A stretch of 64,000 bases of DNA, taken from NCBI RefSeq assembly GCF_000417875.1, contig NW_006920880.1:130260-194259 (forward strand). The letters are read 5' to 3'. The position numbers and the translations under genes were made by a program. This document shows positions 46,125 through 56,910 of this stretch, piece by piece; position 1 is the stretch's first letter; the number at the start of each line of letters is the position of its first letter. A model generated the notes under the pieces. It worked only from the letters and a program-made list of their open reading frames with translations. It had not been told where the DNA came from and did not search any database. This DNA comes from Pseudozyma flocculosa PF-1. Its lineage: Eukaryota; Basidiomycota; Ustilaginomycetes; Ustilaginales; Ustilaginaceae.

Positions 46125-47254
46125 CGTGGGCGGGCTGAGCAGGCGAGGCCTGTATGAGAGGCGTGCTCAGCAGGGGTTGAAAGGATGCGGGAGGCGGCTG
46201 CTGGAGGCCAGGCCAGCAGAGACGGCGGGAGAGAGCGGTGGATAAGCTGAGCAGGCCAGCCAGGCAGTTGCTGGCAGCAAGGGGACGCTCAAAAGGGTTG
46301 CAGAGGGAGCTCAGCAGGCGAAGCACATCAAGACGTTGCGTCCGGGCCGTCGTGCGGGTGCGATGGAGGATGTCCAGAGTCGCCGATGTGGACGCGTTGG
46401 CGCCAGCGGAAGGGAGGACAGAAAGGAACGGCAATAGAGAAACGGGGCGGTGGTGATTGCGACGGCGTTGGGAGCTTCGGTCGCCGTTGCTAAGTGGTCG
46501 TCGTCGTCGATGTCGTCGTCAAAAGGTGCCGGAGGCAAGCGGGGTGGTGTTGAGCGGGCCGGCCACTGCACGCGGGGAAGCCAGACGAACGAGGGCCGTC
46601 GTCGGGGGCACGGATCGGAAGATTCGCGAGTGAGGCTGAGGCAAGGGGGGGGAAAGGAAATAGGCAGGGCCGAGGCGACGTGATGGAGACTGAGAAGGCC
46701 TGCTGGAGCCGGCGGCGTCGAGGTCAGGCAAGCAAGGCAGGCAGGATGGAGTTGACAGGCGAGAGCAGGCAGGTCTCCTTGCGTGCACGCTTGGCTTGGT
46801 TTGTTGGCTGGCCAGGTTGTCGTTGGCTGGCCTGCCTGTCTCGCTGGACGTTTGCTCGCTCGCTGCTCGCTCACCTGCCTGGCAAGAGCCGGACCGGCTT
46901 GGGGCGAACGAGCCACGCAGCAGCTCCCGACCGCGGGTGGGCGAGTGGCAGGCCGCCCGCTGGGTTTTCATGACCCGCCCGCACTCCGCCGCTCCTTGGC
47001 TGGACTGGCAGGCTAGCAGGCTGGCTGGCTGGCTGGCAGGCTGGCCCTGCCGCCAGTCAGCCGCCCACGTCTCCGCCCACAATCGATCGCGGCTCAACCG
47101 CCCATCGGAACCGGCCGCCGGCTGCCCTCCACTTGGCCGCCACCCGCTTGACCCTCGACCTCGACGACCTCCAGACCCCCTCGACAGCACTACTACTCGC
47201 ATCGCCTGCCCCACCTTTGCTGCGAGACTACCGTCTACGCCCTCTCGAGCAACC
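46125..47254. promoter_or_regulatory. Divergent promoter between SEC16 and RAD14
   Basis: 1.13 kb, no gene supported. It includes GGCAGG/GCTTG-type tetranucleotide runs (46730-46745, 46855-46870) and a GGCT run at 47017-47042. CT-rich leaders lie at both ends. Confidence 0.5.
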
Positions 47255-48427
47255 ATGGCGGAGGCGGCCACTCCGACCGTGCCGCAGCTCAACGCGGACC
47301 AGGCCCGCATCGTCTACGAGAACCGCCTCAGAGGTGAGTTGGGTCGGATCGTCGCCGATGCTGCACACCGCTGAGCGAGAGCCCAGTAGGTCGAGCTGCT
47401 TGGCTGACATGCATGCGTCCTCCTACCTCTCTTGCCCTGCTTCTCTCCGCTTGCGCCCCTCTACGCAGCTCGAGCGCGGCTACGCCAGCAGGCGCAGGCG
47501 CAAAAGGCGCGCTACCGTGGGCGCAACGCCGGGGCGGAACCCGCTCCGGCGTCCATCGGGCCCAATGCCGACCTTCGCAGCGTCCCGTCGACGAGCCGCA
47601 ATGCGCAACTGCGACCGGGAGAGGTCCGCATCGTCGGTTCCAAGGGCAACGTAGCGCGCGGCGGCGGCGGCGGCGGCGCTGCCGACGATCCCAATGCGCC
47701 GCTGCAGCGCGACAAGTCGCTGGGCAACTACATCGAGTTTGACCTGAGCAAGCTGCACAACTCCAAGGGTGGTTTCCTCGTCGACGAGGAGGATGCGCCC
47801 GGGTCGGCAAAGTCGCTCGACGACCTGCGCAAGGAAAAGGAGCGCGAGCGCCAGCGGATGAAGCCCTACCTCGAGCCCGGCATCTCGCTCGACAAGGAGA
47901 CGCGCCCGACGTGCGAGGTGTGCGGCTCGCCCGAAATCATCGAGCTGCCCTTCCGCAAGGTGTTTGGCATCGACGTCTGCAAGCGGTGCGAGCGCGAGAG
48001 GCCCGAGGTCTACTCGCTCCTCACAAAGACCGAGGTCAAGGAAGACTACCTCCTCACCGACGCCGAACTGCGCGACGAAGAGATCCTCCCGCATCTCCTC
48101 AAGGCCAACCCGCACAAGGCCACCTACAGCAACATGATGCTCTTCTGCCGCAAGCAGGTCGAGGCCTTTGCCTTTTCCGACGCAAAGTGGGGCAGCGAGG
48201 ACAACCTCGACCGCGAGTTTGAGCGGCGCGAAGAAGAAAAGGTGCGCAAGCGTGGCAAAAAGTTCCAGCAGGGCCTGGCCGACCTCCGCAAGCGGACGCG
48301 CGACAACGTGTGGCAGCGCAGAAAGGACGAGGAGCACCACCACGAGTGGGAGGAGGTCGAGGACCGCGGGCACACCAAGCAGCGCTGCAAAGAGTGCGGC
48401 CACGAGATCGAGGTCGAGGTGTTCTAG
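47255..48427 (+). CDS. RAD14: DNA repair protein Rad14 / XPA homologue
   Basis: Damage-verification factor of nucleotide excision repair. Two exons, 47255-47333 and 47469-48427, join in phase to 345 residues. The N-terminus is basic and helical. The zinc finger is Cys175-x2-Cys178-x18-Cys197-x2-Cys200. It is followed by the highly conserved DNA-binding domain: EVYSLLTKTEVKEDYLLTDA, KANPHKATYSNMMLFCRKQV and EAFAFSDAKWGSEDNLDREF. The C-terminal RCKECGHEIEVEVF is also family-like. Before the finger is a motif IEFDLSKLHNSKGGFLVDEE, the RPA/ERCC1-proximal segment common in fungal Rad14. It is convergent with the glucosidase gene, 131 bases apart. Confidence 0.94.
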
Positions 48428-48558
48428 GCGCGGGCCGCAGCGTCGACTGCGCTGCGACGCCCGGCGCGCCCGTGTGTACTGTACTGTATCCTTTTGCTCC
48501 TTACGCTACGTGTATTCCTATCGATTGCTTTGGCTCAGCGGCGGCGTGCGCGCCGTCA

Positions 48559-51449
48559 TCAGTAGATTTCGGCCATCATGAGGGCCACGGTCGAGGTCCA
48601 GCCGGTGAAGGGGTGGCCGCGCTGGCCCCGGCCGTCGACCGGGTTGTACTGCTCGTACACGTAGCCGGTCCGCTTGTACTCTTCGAAGACGTTCTTGACG
48701 ACATTGTGCCGCAGTTCCTCGTAGATCTTTTGCGCCTTGGCCTGGTACGGGCCGGGTTGGGCGGCGTAGGTCTGCACAGCGGGGGAGGAGCAGGAGAGTG
48801 AGGCGCGCATAGAGGTCAGACGTCGAAGCGGCAGCGGCAGCGGCGGTGGCGGTGGCGGTGGCGGTGGCGGTGGCCAAGGTCACGAGCCTCGCCCGGCCCT
48901 ACTCACCGACTTGAGCGCGCGCAGCGCCAGGTAGCTCATCTGGACCCAAATGGGACCGCGCCAGTAGTTTTCGCCCTGGCCAAAGTGCGCGTCCTGCGGG
49001 CTGAGGCTGCGCAGGCCGTAGTCGCTCCAGAGATGCTCCGGATCGCGCATCAGGTCGAGGATCGCAGACACCTTGGGGCTGTCGACCGGCAGCAGCTCCA
49101 GCAGGAGCGGGAAGAGCGACACGTAGCCCTTGTGGCAGACGAAGAAGGATTGATCTGCGCGTGCGGTCCCGCGAGGACGGAAGTGCAGGCAGGCACGATG
49201 TCAGCAGAGGCTCGCTCGCCATCCTCACCCTGCGTGCAGACCCGGCCTGCGGCCTGGGGCCGGCGACCCACTCACCGTTCTCGTCGACCGAGGCGTCGCA
49301 GTACATCTGCTCGTCGTCGTTCCAGTGCAGGTCGTCAAGGTTGGCCCGGATCGCCTCGAAGTGATCGCCAAACTCCTCGGCATCGTCCTGCTGCCCGATT
49401 GCCCGCGCAATCTTGGCCATCGTGTTGGCGAAGCTGCCCATCCACGACATCAGATCGACGTGGAGTTCGCCCGTGTGCGGTACGGGCGCACGCGGGTAGT
49501 CGTCGAGGCCGCTCGTCAGCACGTGGTTCTTGTCCCTGCCGCGCCAGCGGTAGGCCTCGCCGCGCGCCGTGGCCCGGCGGTCCCACTCTTTGATCTCGCC
49601 GCGCTGCGTCTTGCGGAACCAGCGGTAGTGGCGGCGCAGGTGCGGGTAGATTTCGCGCAGGAAGGCCTGGCCCAGCAGCGGAGACGAGAGGTGGCGGTCC
49701 GGCAGCGCGCCCGCCTCGCCTGCGAACTCCTGGAGGTGCTGCGGATCGAGGCCGAGGGCGTCGAAGCCGGCCTCGCTGGTGCGCTCCTTGAGCCGGTCGA
49801 GGTACGCGGCGACGGCCAGGATCATCGTCGGCGGGTTGGCGTAGCCCGGGTACTGGGTCTCGAAGCCCTGCGGCACACGGCTGCGCGATTCGTCGCCGAG
49901 GATCTGCTCGCGGGCGACCCAGCCGTCATCGTCGATGAGCCTGATCCAGCTGCGCAGGATCTCGAGGCTCAGGTCGTTGTCGTACACGCCGACCAGGGCG
50001 AGGTGGAAGCCCTCGTCCCAGTAAAAGCCGCGCGGAAAGATGCTGCGGCACGGCGTGGCGGTGAGCAGCTCGGCGGGCTCGGTGGGCTGCGGGTTGGCGA
50101 CGCCCTTGGTGTCGACGTCCATCGCGCCGCTGCCAACGTCGTACTCGTGGACAAAGGTGCGGTCGACGATCGACGGCCCGTACGAGTAGCCGATGCCGCC
50201 GATCAGGCTCGAGGTGAGGTCGCGCGCGAAATCGACATCGGCCGCCGTCGTCCCGTCGCCTGCGCCGGCGGAGAGGCCGGTCACCTGCGAGAAGCGGGCA
50301 TCGTAAGCTGCCTTGGACGCCTCGAGGCCCTGCGTCAGGCCCGCCGACGTGAGCAGCTCGCCCCTCGGCGTCGAGGCGCTGTCGAAGAAGACGTCGAACG
50401 AAAAGTTGCCCGAGAAGCTCTTCTGCAAGGCGAAGAAGTTGGAGCCGGGCTCGACGAGGTCCGTCAGCTGGACGCCCACGCGCGGCGGCGGCATGTTTTC
50501 GCGGCCGTAGGTCTGCGTGAGCGACTGGAGCGTCTTGACCAGGTCCGATGTGATGATGTCCTGCGCCCTCCACGCCATCTCGCCCGGGACCCGCCGGCCA
50601 AAGACGTGCGTGCGTCGCAAGGGGTCCTGGCCGTCGTCGCCGTGCTTGCCGCCCTCCTCGATGCGCAGCGTGAACTCGCCCAGTGTCGCCGTAGCGCCCT
50701 TGAGCTGGATCGACTCGTGCGAATCCATGCCGTCCTCCTCAGCGTCGGAATCGAGGCTGAGGATGCCGTCGAGCCCTTCGAGAGAGCTGTACCAGAAGGT
50801 GGCCAGGTTCGCCGGCTTGGCTGTGCGGTCGTCGCCGTCGTCGCGGCAGAAGGACCAAGGTCATCGTCAGCGTCGTCAGCGCATGCCTCGTTCCCGCCTT
50901 CGCCAGCAACGCACCTGGATCCATGACGGTGCCCGACACCCTGGCGCCCCAGCTGCCGCCCGAGGGGTTGTCGGTGTCGACCTTGAGGAAGCTCGTCTCG
51001 AGGCGGTAGTTGTTGACGTTGTCGTTGATCTCCTGGATGCCAAACGTCCGCCCGTCGTGGTACTTCCACGCGAAGCCGTGCATTCCGTCCTGGTCGCTGC
51101 ACTTGTGGCGGAACTTTTGGAAGCCGCTGTAGTCGTTGAGCCCGAACCACGCCAGGCCGCTCAGCAGCGTCTCGGGCAGCTTGGGCCGCAGGCCAAAGTA
51201 GATCTGCGGCCGGTACGTGCCCCACAGCAGCGACGCATCGGCCTGCTTGCGCGCTGCTACGACTTCTGGGGCGGACAGGAGCTGCGCCGTGCCGCTGTCG
51301 AGGCCGCCATCGTGGTCGAAGTCGTCGTCGTCGGCGGCGTCGTGGAAGCGGTCGAAGGACGAGGCCAGCGCGGACGACAGCGAAAGAACGAGCACGAGGC
51401 AGAGGGCCAGGCGGCTCCAGTAGAGTCTGGCCGTCTTCGTCGCAGGCAT
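48559..51449 (-). CDS. CWH41: Mannosyl-oligosaccharide glucosidase (glucosidase I, GH63)
   Basis: ER type II membrane enzyme that removes the terminal alpha-1,2-glucose from the N-glycan precursor. Four exons on the minus strand, 51449-50915, 50820-49276, 49154-48907 and 48771-48559, join in phase to 846 residues. A short cytoplasmic N-terminus and signal anchor lie near residues 10-30. The N-terminal beta-sandwich domain follows (SLLWGTYRPQIYFGLRPKLP; FGIQEINDNVNNYRLETSFL). The (alpha/alpha)6 barrel is marked by SIFPRGFYWDEGFHLALVGV, LHVDLMSWMGSFANTMAKIA, CHKGYVSLFPLLLELLP and FGQGENYWRGPIWVQMSYLA. The end is HPFTGWTSTVALMMAEIY, as in the family. The intron at 48772-48906 contains a GGCGGT hexamer run. 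The recombinase relic lies in its upstream region. Confidence 0.94.
48829..48874. repeat. GGCGGT hexamer microsatellite inside the last CWH41 intron
   Basis: About six to seven hexamers between splice sites of the glucosidase gene. Confidence 0.85.
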
Positions 51450-51639
51450 CGTGTCCCGCAGATGCTGCTCCGTGGTGTCGCTACGAGAAGTGAGGGTGAG
51501 GTGCAATGGCAAGCAAGTGGTCCGAGAAGCCTCGCGAGAAGAGCGGATACCAACCGTGTCGTCTGCCAGCAGCTTTTGCAACCCCCGCGGTCTGTGCGCG
51601 CCCAGCTTCTTCCTGCCTCGGAGGCTGAAAGATTCCCTC

Positions 51640-52560
51640 AACGCCAGCAGCACAAGCCCCTGTCATGCTGACAACAGTTCTGGCACAAGGAAGCCCATTT
51701 TGCCTTTCTGACTGCAACAGCAGCACACTGATGGCCTGTGAACATGAGAACACCATCAAAGTTGTTCATGTCTGAGGTGCACGATGCACTCTCCTTGATC
51801 TGCCTGACAAGGTGTCGATCACGCTGCACCTTCTGCTCTTCTGAAAGACATGTGTGTGGCCCTTCTCAGCGGCAGACATGTTGAGGCGGTACTGCAGAGG
51901 ATGACCCTCCTGCAGCTTGTCTTTGCCACTGGCCTGAGGATCGGCTCCCTCTGCGCAACGGACCCCGACAACAGCAAGCATCTTGGGATGCTGCAGAGGG
52001 ATGTCAAGTTCGAGCAGCATCGCCTAGGGGAGTACACACTCATCTTGCACATTCATCACCTCAAGGGCTTCCAGTCCGCCGTCAAACGCCGCTCCATCCA
52101 CCCCCGGCTGCCACCTCTCCGCGTGGCTACCAACGTTGCCCTTGAGGCAACTCCAAACCTCCTTGTCCTCCTCATCAAGCAAGGAGCACTGAAGGAGAAG
52201 GGCCCCCGCAGCAGGATCATCAAGTCGGTTGCTGAGCTCTTCAAGTCCAAGACAGCTTGCTTCACCAGGTTTTGCTGCCCAAATATGGCCTTGCTGTGGC
52301 ACAGCTCATGTTGCTTGCATCCATTCACCAGGCTGCTGCAGCATTGTTGAGAGCCAATGGAAGAGCAGCTTGAGTGCTACAAAAAGTGCTTCTGTGGCCA
52401 GGCTGGACTGTCTTCAGCTTGTTGATCTGGTTGACGATCTCTCGAAGGACTGATGATGCACCGACTGATGCAGTGTTGCCGTGTCATCAGTCTTCGGCCC
52501 CTCGACACCTTGACCTTGTTGATTGCATGCAGCACTCGAGGCTCGTCATCAGTCCTATGA
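51640..52560 (+). mobile_element. Lower-GC relic of a tyrosine-recombinase (Crypton-like) element
   Basis: Extent judged from the change in base composition and the spread of recombinase-like sequence; true ends are not visible and no terminal repeats were found, which fits Cryptons (they lack inverted repeats). Short words such as CATCAGTC recur at 52485-52492 and 52547-52554 near the right edge. Confidence 0.5.
51850..52350 (+). pseudogene. Degenerate tyrosine recombinase / integrase-like fragment
   Basis: An open frame of 166 codons contains the core of a tyrosine recombinase. A helix with LLQLVFATGLRIGSLC is the box-I arrangement, whose Arg (residue 30 of the frame) would be catalytic. 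A DVKFEQH strand follows, then LHIHHLKGF, whose Lys (residue 72) sits where the beta-hairpin lysine is expected. The HxxR box and the tyrosine are not found. Upstream, another frame (from about 51746) reads MSEVHDALSLICLTR, as if shifted by an indel, and downstream frames are stopped. This looks like a broken copy of a fungal Crypton-type recombinase, but the assignment rests on motif resemblance only. Expression as a real gene is unlikely. Confidence 0.5.
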
Positions 52561-53465
52561 AGCTAACCTGACCGTTTTCCCAGCGGTGTGGCACGTCCCC
52601 GTCACGGGTGGCACGGCCGTCCTTTGTCCGTGTATCGCGGCAAGCACGAATTGCACCGTCGACTGAGTTCCACTACGCTCGCTCGCTCGCCGTACCCGCC
52701 GAACATGGCTATAGCGCCACGATGTGCACCGTCGACTAAGAGCCGCCCACCCCCCGACCGGCCGGCGGGACGCCTCTCGCGAGCGCGGGCGCTGGCACGA
52801 TGCGGCGTCGACGACGGCTTTGCCGTCCGGCGTCACTCTCGGAATGTCAGCGATTCGTCTCTGCCGCCCTCGAACAAAGACGCTCGTAGAGGCTAGGCCT
52901 ACCGTAGCTGACCGGCTTGTCCAGTCACAGCGTCGACCGGTCGAGCTCTCGTCGCAGCAATCGGAGCGGCGAGGGCGCACTGTCACGAGCGACGGGCGGT
53001 TCTTGGCGTGCCAGAGGAGCCGTTCGACTGCCGATGCCTTCCGTTGCTCTTCCGCTCGTGGTCGTCACAGCAATGTAGAGTCTGTCAAGCGGGGCCGTCT
53101 CGCCATGGCTGTCCCGCACACCGTGGCACGGGGCAGGATGGCGTAGACTGGAAAGCTTCCTCGAGGCGGCGACGTAGGTGGGTTTTAATTGTCGCAGGAC
53201 AGCGCCGATGACGGACAGCGGCGCTGCATCAGGAGCGTGTACGAAGGGCACTAGCTCGATATGTCTCAACGCATGGAGAGAGAAGGGCCCGGTCGAGGTC
53301 GACGCACTCTGGCGCACGGCGAGGATATTTCTTGAAATCTTGCAGCAATCTAACGAGGGTGAATACAGATACAGGGGCTGGGGAGATGTGCTGGGTAACA
53401 GAGGAGTGAGACGGGAGTAGCGTCGGGAGGGGTCGATGGTGGAAGGGGGTCGGACGTCGAGACGA

Positions 53466-54904
53466 TCACTTCTGGGTGAAGAGGCCCGTCTGAGGCGTCT
53501 CGATGCGCTCCGAAATGGTTCCGAAGAGGCGGTCCCAAACGCGCGTTTGCTGTGGAGGTTGGGGGGCAGATCGGGGGAAAATGAGAAATCGGGCCGAGAC
53601 GCGTGTCAGCCGCTGCCGCCACCACCTCGACTACTCACACCGCGGCCGCCGATATCGACGCCGCAGCATCCGGGGATCACCAATGCGCACCTTGCCGTAG
53701 TTCATACCGCTCTTGCCGAGGCGATGGTGCAATTCGTGGTCCTCAACTGCCAGCTCGCAGCCAAACGGCTTCAGAACAAGGCCCAGGACCGGGTGGGGCC
53801 ACACAGCGCGGATGCCTGTTGATCAGAAGGGAGACAAGCGCGGCGGGGTCAGCGACGGCTGCCAGAGCGATGGGAACGACGACGGCAGTGCTCAGAATGG
53901 AGATACGAACCGGAGTGGCCGAGGGCCTCGACGTAGAGCGTGTAGCAGACGACGAGCCAGAGCTCGATGAAGGACATCTTGGGCGAGACGGCCGTGGCGA
54001 GGAAGGGAACGATGAAGACCTCGAGGACCTCCTGGTAGTCGTCGGCGAGGATCGACAGAATGGGCGTGGGGTGCTTGGTGGCGTGATGCTGGCGGTGGAT
54101 GAACCAGAGCGAGTCAAACTCGTGGCAGCTACGGTGGTAGAGATAGAAGAAGTAGTCGAGGGCGAGTTCCCACCATGCGAGCTTGAGCGGAGTTGCCCAG
54201 GAGAGGCCGGTGAGAGGGGCGGTCATGTCGCCGCGCCAGGCGAGGAGGAAGGGGGCGACGGAGCGGAAGATGGTGTAGATGAAGATGGACTGTCCGAGGT
54301 GGTTGACGTGCTTGTCGTCGACCATGTCGCGTCCGCGGTTCTGCTCGTCGAAGGTGCCGTACTCGGCCATGTAGCGGTGGAGGCGCTTGATCATAGTGTG
54401 GGCGAAGAGGATGAAGGCGAGGTGGTACATGACCCATGCGGGGGCCCAGTGCATCTTGTGGTCGGGCAGGAGGTAGTTCCAGGCCGTGTGGATGACGGGG
54501 CCGACGGCGGCGGTGCGCAGGATGAAGAAGTTCTCCTCCCACATGGGGCGGACGGGCGGGGGTCCGCGCATCTCGGCCTCGGCGGGGCGCTTGGCGTAGC
54601 ACACGTCCGGGCCGATGTCGAGCGAGGCGACAAACTCCCACAGGTTGCGCTCCTTCCACGGCTTGAGGTGCCACGTCGTCTTGGGGCGGACGCCGTACAC
54701 CTTGTCGAAGCCCTCGCCCGTCTCAGAGTCGATGGCGATGGCCTTCTTGCCGTGGCCGCCGGGCGCCTGCGGTGCGGGCTCATCGCACGCATTGTCCGGG
54801 GCGATGGTGTGGATTTCGCTGTCGGTCAGCTGCTGGTCGCCCATCGAGGGGCGCGTCCGTGGGGCCACGCCGGCCTCCTTTGGGATCTCGGCGGCGCTCG
54901 CCAT
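53466..54904 (-). CDS. Fatty acid hydroxylase / sterol desaturase superfamily enzyme
   Basis: Di-iron membrane oxygenase of the ER; the lipid substrate cannot be told. Three exons on the minus strand, 54904-53911, 53815-53691 and 53549-53466, join in phase to 400 residues. The first donor is an uncommon GTTCGT. The three histidine boxes are visible: His257-x3-His261 (HRSCH), His270-x2-His273-His274 (HRQHH) and, in exon 2, His358-x2-His361-His362 (HELHH). Hydrophobic segments lie at about residues 125-165 and 195-245. The last exon gives the family-typical QTRVWDRLFGT end after MNYGK. Exons 2 and 3 are small and easily missed, but the third histidine box requires them. A TATA-like site lies about 140 bases upstream. 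Confidence 0.87.
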
Positions 54905-55041
54905 GTTGGTTGGTGATAGCGGGTGGCGATTGTACTTTCTGTTGGTTGCAAAGAAGATGTCGGTGATGAGGATGGTGGGGTGATGTGTTGGGTCTAGGTT
55001 GTCCGAGGGGCTAGAAGGGATGCATTTCCGGCCAGCTATGA

Positions 55042-55050
55042 GTTATATAC
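55042..55050 (-). promoter_or_regulatory. TATA-box candidate for the hydroxylase gene
   Basis: GTATATAAC on the minus strand, about 140 bases before the ATG at 54904. Confidence 0.55.
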
Positions 55051-56879
55051 CTATACTGGCCGCGGAGGTCGGCGGCGAGCATGTGAGACTCGCGCTCCCG
55101 CTTCAGCCTGCCTATTGCGGGAGCCGAGGGCCTCGACGGTGATGACGATGAACGGGCGGAGACGGCGGCGGCGGCGGATGGGTAGGGCACCAGGCGTCGC
55201 ACCAGTGCGTTCACACTAGACCCAGCTGCCTTCTCCTCTTCACGGACCGCCACCCCTCTGGCCTTCTCGCGAGCAGCGGCTGCCATGGGCGGCGCGGGGC
55301 GTGTGCAGCGACGTTGAACCGGCTGTTGAAATCGCACCAGAGGCAGGCGTCCGTCTGCACGCAGCTCTGTTTGCCTGTGTGCACCTACCCTCTATCCGCT
55401 GCCATCCAGCTCGGACCCCGCGGTCGCGCACCGAGGTCGCAGCGCCGTACCGTAGCGTGCGTCTTAGCACATCAAATCAAGGCTGGATTTCACAGCAAGC
55501 CCAGCCACCTGCCTGCCTCGTCGAGCGAACCGACCCTGAGAGCTCGCTTGGGCACAGCGCCCGCGATAGAGGCAGCAACTCTTGTCGACGATCGCAACCC
55601 CAAGAGCGAGCGGGGTCCAGCCGTTGCGTTGACAGTCGCGAGGCATCCAAGGCAGGGCTTCCAGAGATTGCTTTGCATTTCGCCACACTCGGTGCCACGT
55701 CACAGGCTAGGGAAATCCCCGCCCAGTGGGAGACGGAGCGTGAAGAGCAGCGGTCCATGAAACGACGGGGGCAGGGCGGGGCGGGGCGGGGCTGGGGTCA
55801 AGGCGTGACGTCTTTGCTCTGGTTGGCTGGCGCTGGAAGAGAGAGAGAGGGAGAGCTTGCCGTGCTGGAAAAGTTTGACGGTCGAGTCGAAGCGAGCGGC
55901 TGTGGCTGCTTGCCAGGCGTAGATCCCCAGGCGGTGCGCGGTGCGGCTCAACAACGGGCGTAGGGGCCACAAACACCGTCCGACGTAACGGGCAGCTGGC
56001 GAGTTCGGCTCCCGACATCGAGCCTCGTCTCGGCATTTGGGCTGCGCACGTCGAGAGCAAAAGGGCGAGGATTTTGTCTCGTGAGAGGGCTCAGCCGATT
56101 CGGCCTCCTCTCTCGTACGACTTGGCCGCCGCGTTTGGTAAGCAAAGACACCTGCGGTGGCGGCGCGACATACAGACCGGCGTGAAAGGCTCCTCCGTCA
56201 AACACGGCGTTCTTCCTGGCTCGACGGTAGATACCGTACCCCGCACATCGAAGCCACCGGACCGACGTGTTTCTGCCCGAGATCCAGGGGGGGTCGTCGC
56301 TGAATTAGAGCTTTGTTTCCGGGGTCGGGAAGCTTTCCTCGGCCATCGCCGGCCTGTCCGACCATGACGTGGGCCGCCTTCCGCTGCAACTTCCGCCGCC
56401 GCCGCCTGGAGGTTGACTACGCCACCCGCGCCTCGCCAACGACGTACTTCCGACCCGAACCGGATATGCGCACCCTCCGTCCCTTCGCCGCCGTTGCGAC
56501 GCGTTGGTAAGCAAAGCCAGGCCAGGCACGACGGTTCTTCTTCGACGCCATCAGGATCGCGCCGCCGTTTGGCGAAGGGCATTCCGATCCTTGCACCACG
56601 CTACCGTTAGCTCGCGAGGATACGAGCTTGTCGTCGACATCATGGCCAGCCCGGCAACGGCGTTGAAACGACTCGCGACGTAACAATGTTCGCAATCACG
56701 GACGGACATCTACGGGAGGAACGTCTCCGCATGTCTGCCCGGAGTCCATGGGTAAGGTTTACGTTACAGGCAGCGGCAAAGGCAAGGGCGGATCCGGTAG
56801 ACTCGATCCGAATCTACGACAGAAGAGGCCGGTGATATCCTAGAAATCTAGGAACGAGAACAAAGCGAAGATCGCGCGA

Positions 56880-56910
56880 CGACCTCGCGGCGACCTCGCG
56901 GCGACCTCGC
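56880..56910. repeat. 11-bp tandem repeat abutting the chitin deacetylase stop codon
   Basis: About three copies of CGACCTCGCGG, ending at the base next to the TGA. Confidence 0.85.

Larger units (their letters stand above)
51450..53465. other. 2-kb spacer holding a transposon relic
   Basis: Between the starts of the glucosidase and the 3' end of the hydroxylase gene. The middle part (about 51640-52560) is visibly lower in GC than the flanks and carries the recombinase relic described separately. 52560-53465 returns to GC-rich DNA with nothing recognised. Confidence 0.6.
54905..56910. other. Intergenic region, hydroxylase promoter and chitin deacetylase 3' side
   Basis: 2 kb, no gene supported. 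It contains the TATA-like site at 55042-55050 and an 11-bp tandem repeat next to the chitin deacetylase stop. Overlapping open frames on both strands show no domains. Confidence 0.55.

Noticed and set aside
49325..50926. 533-codon plus-strand frame
   Set aside because: Antisense to glucosidase I, which has clear family motifs.
56880..56910. Direct repeats next to the chitin deacetylase stop as a mobile-element target duplication
   Set aside because: Three adjacent 11-bp copies with nothing between them; simple tandem repeat.
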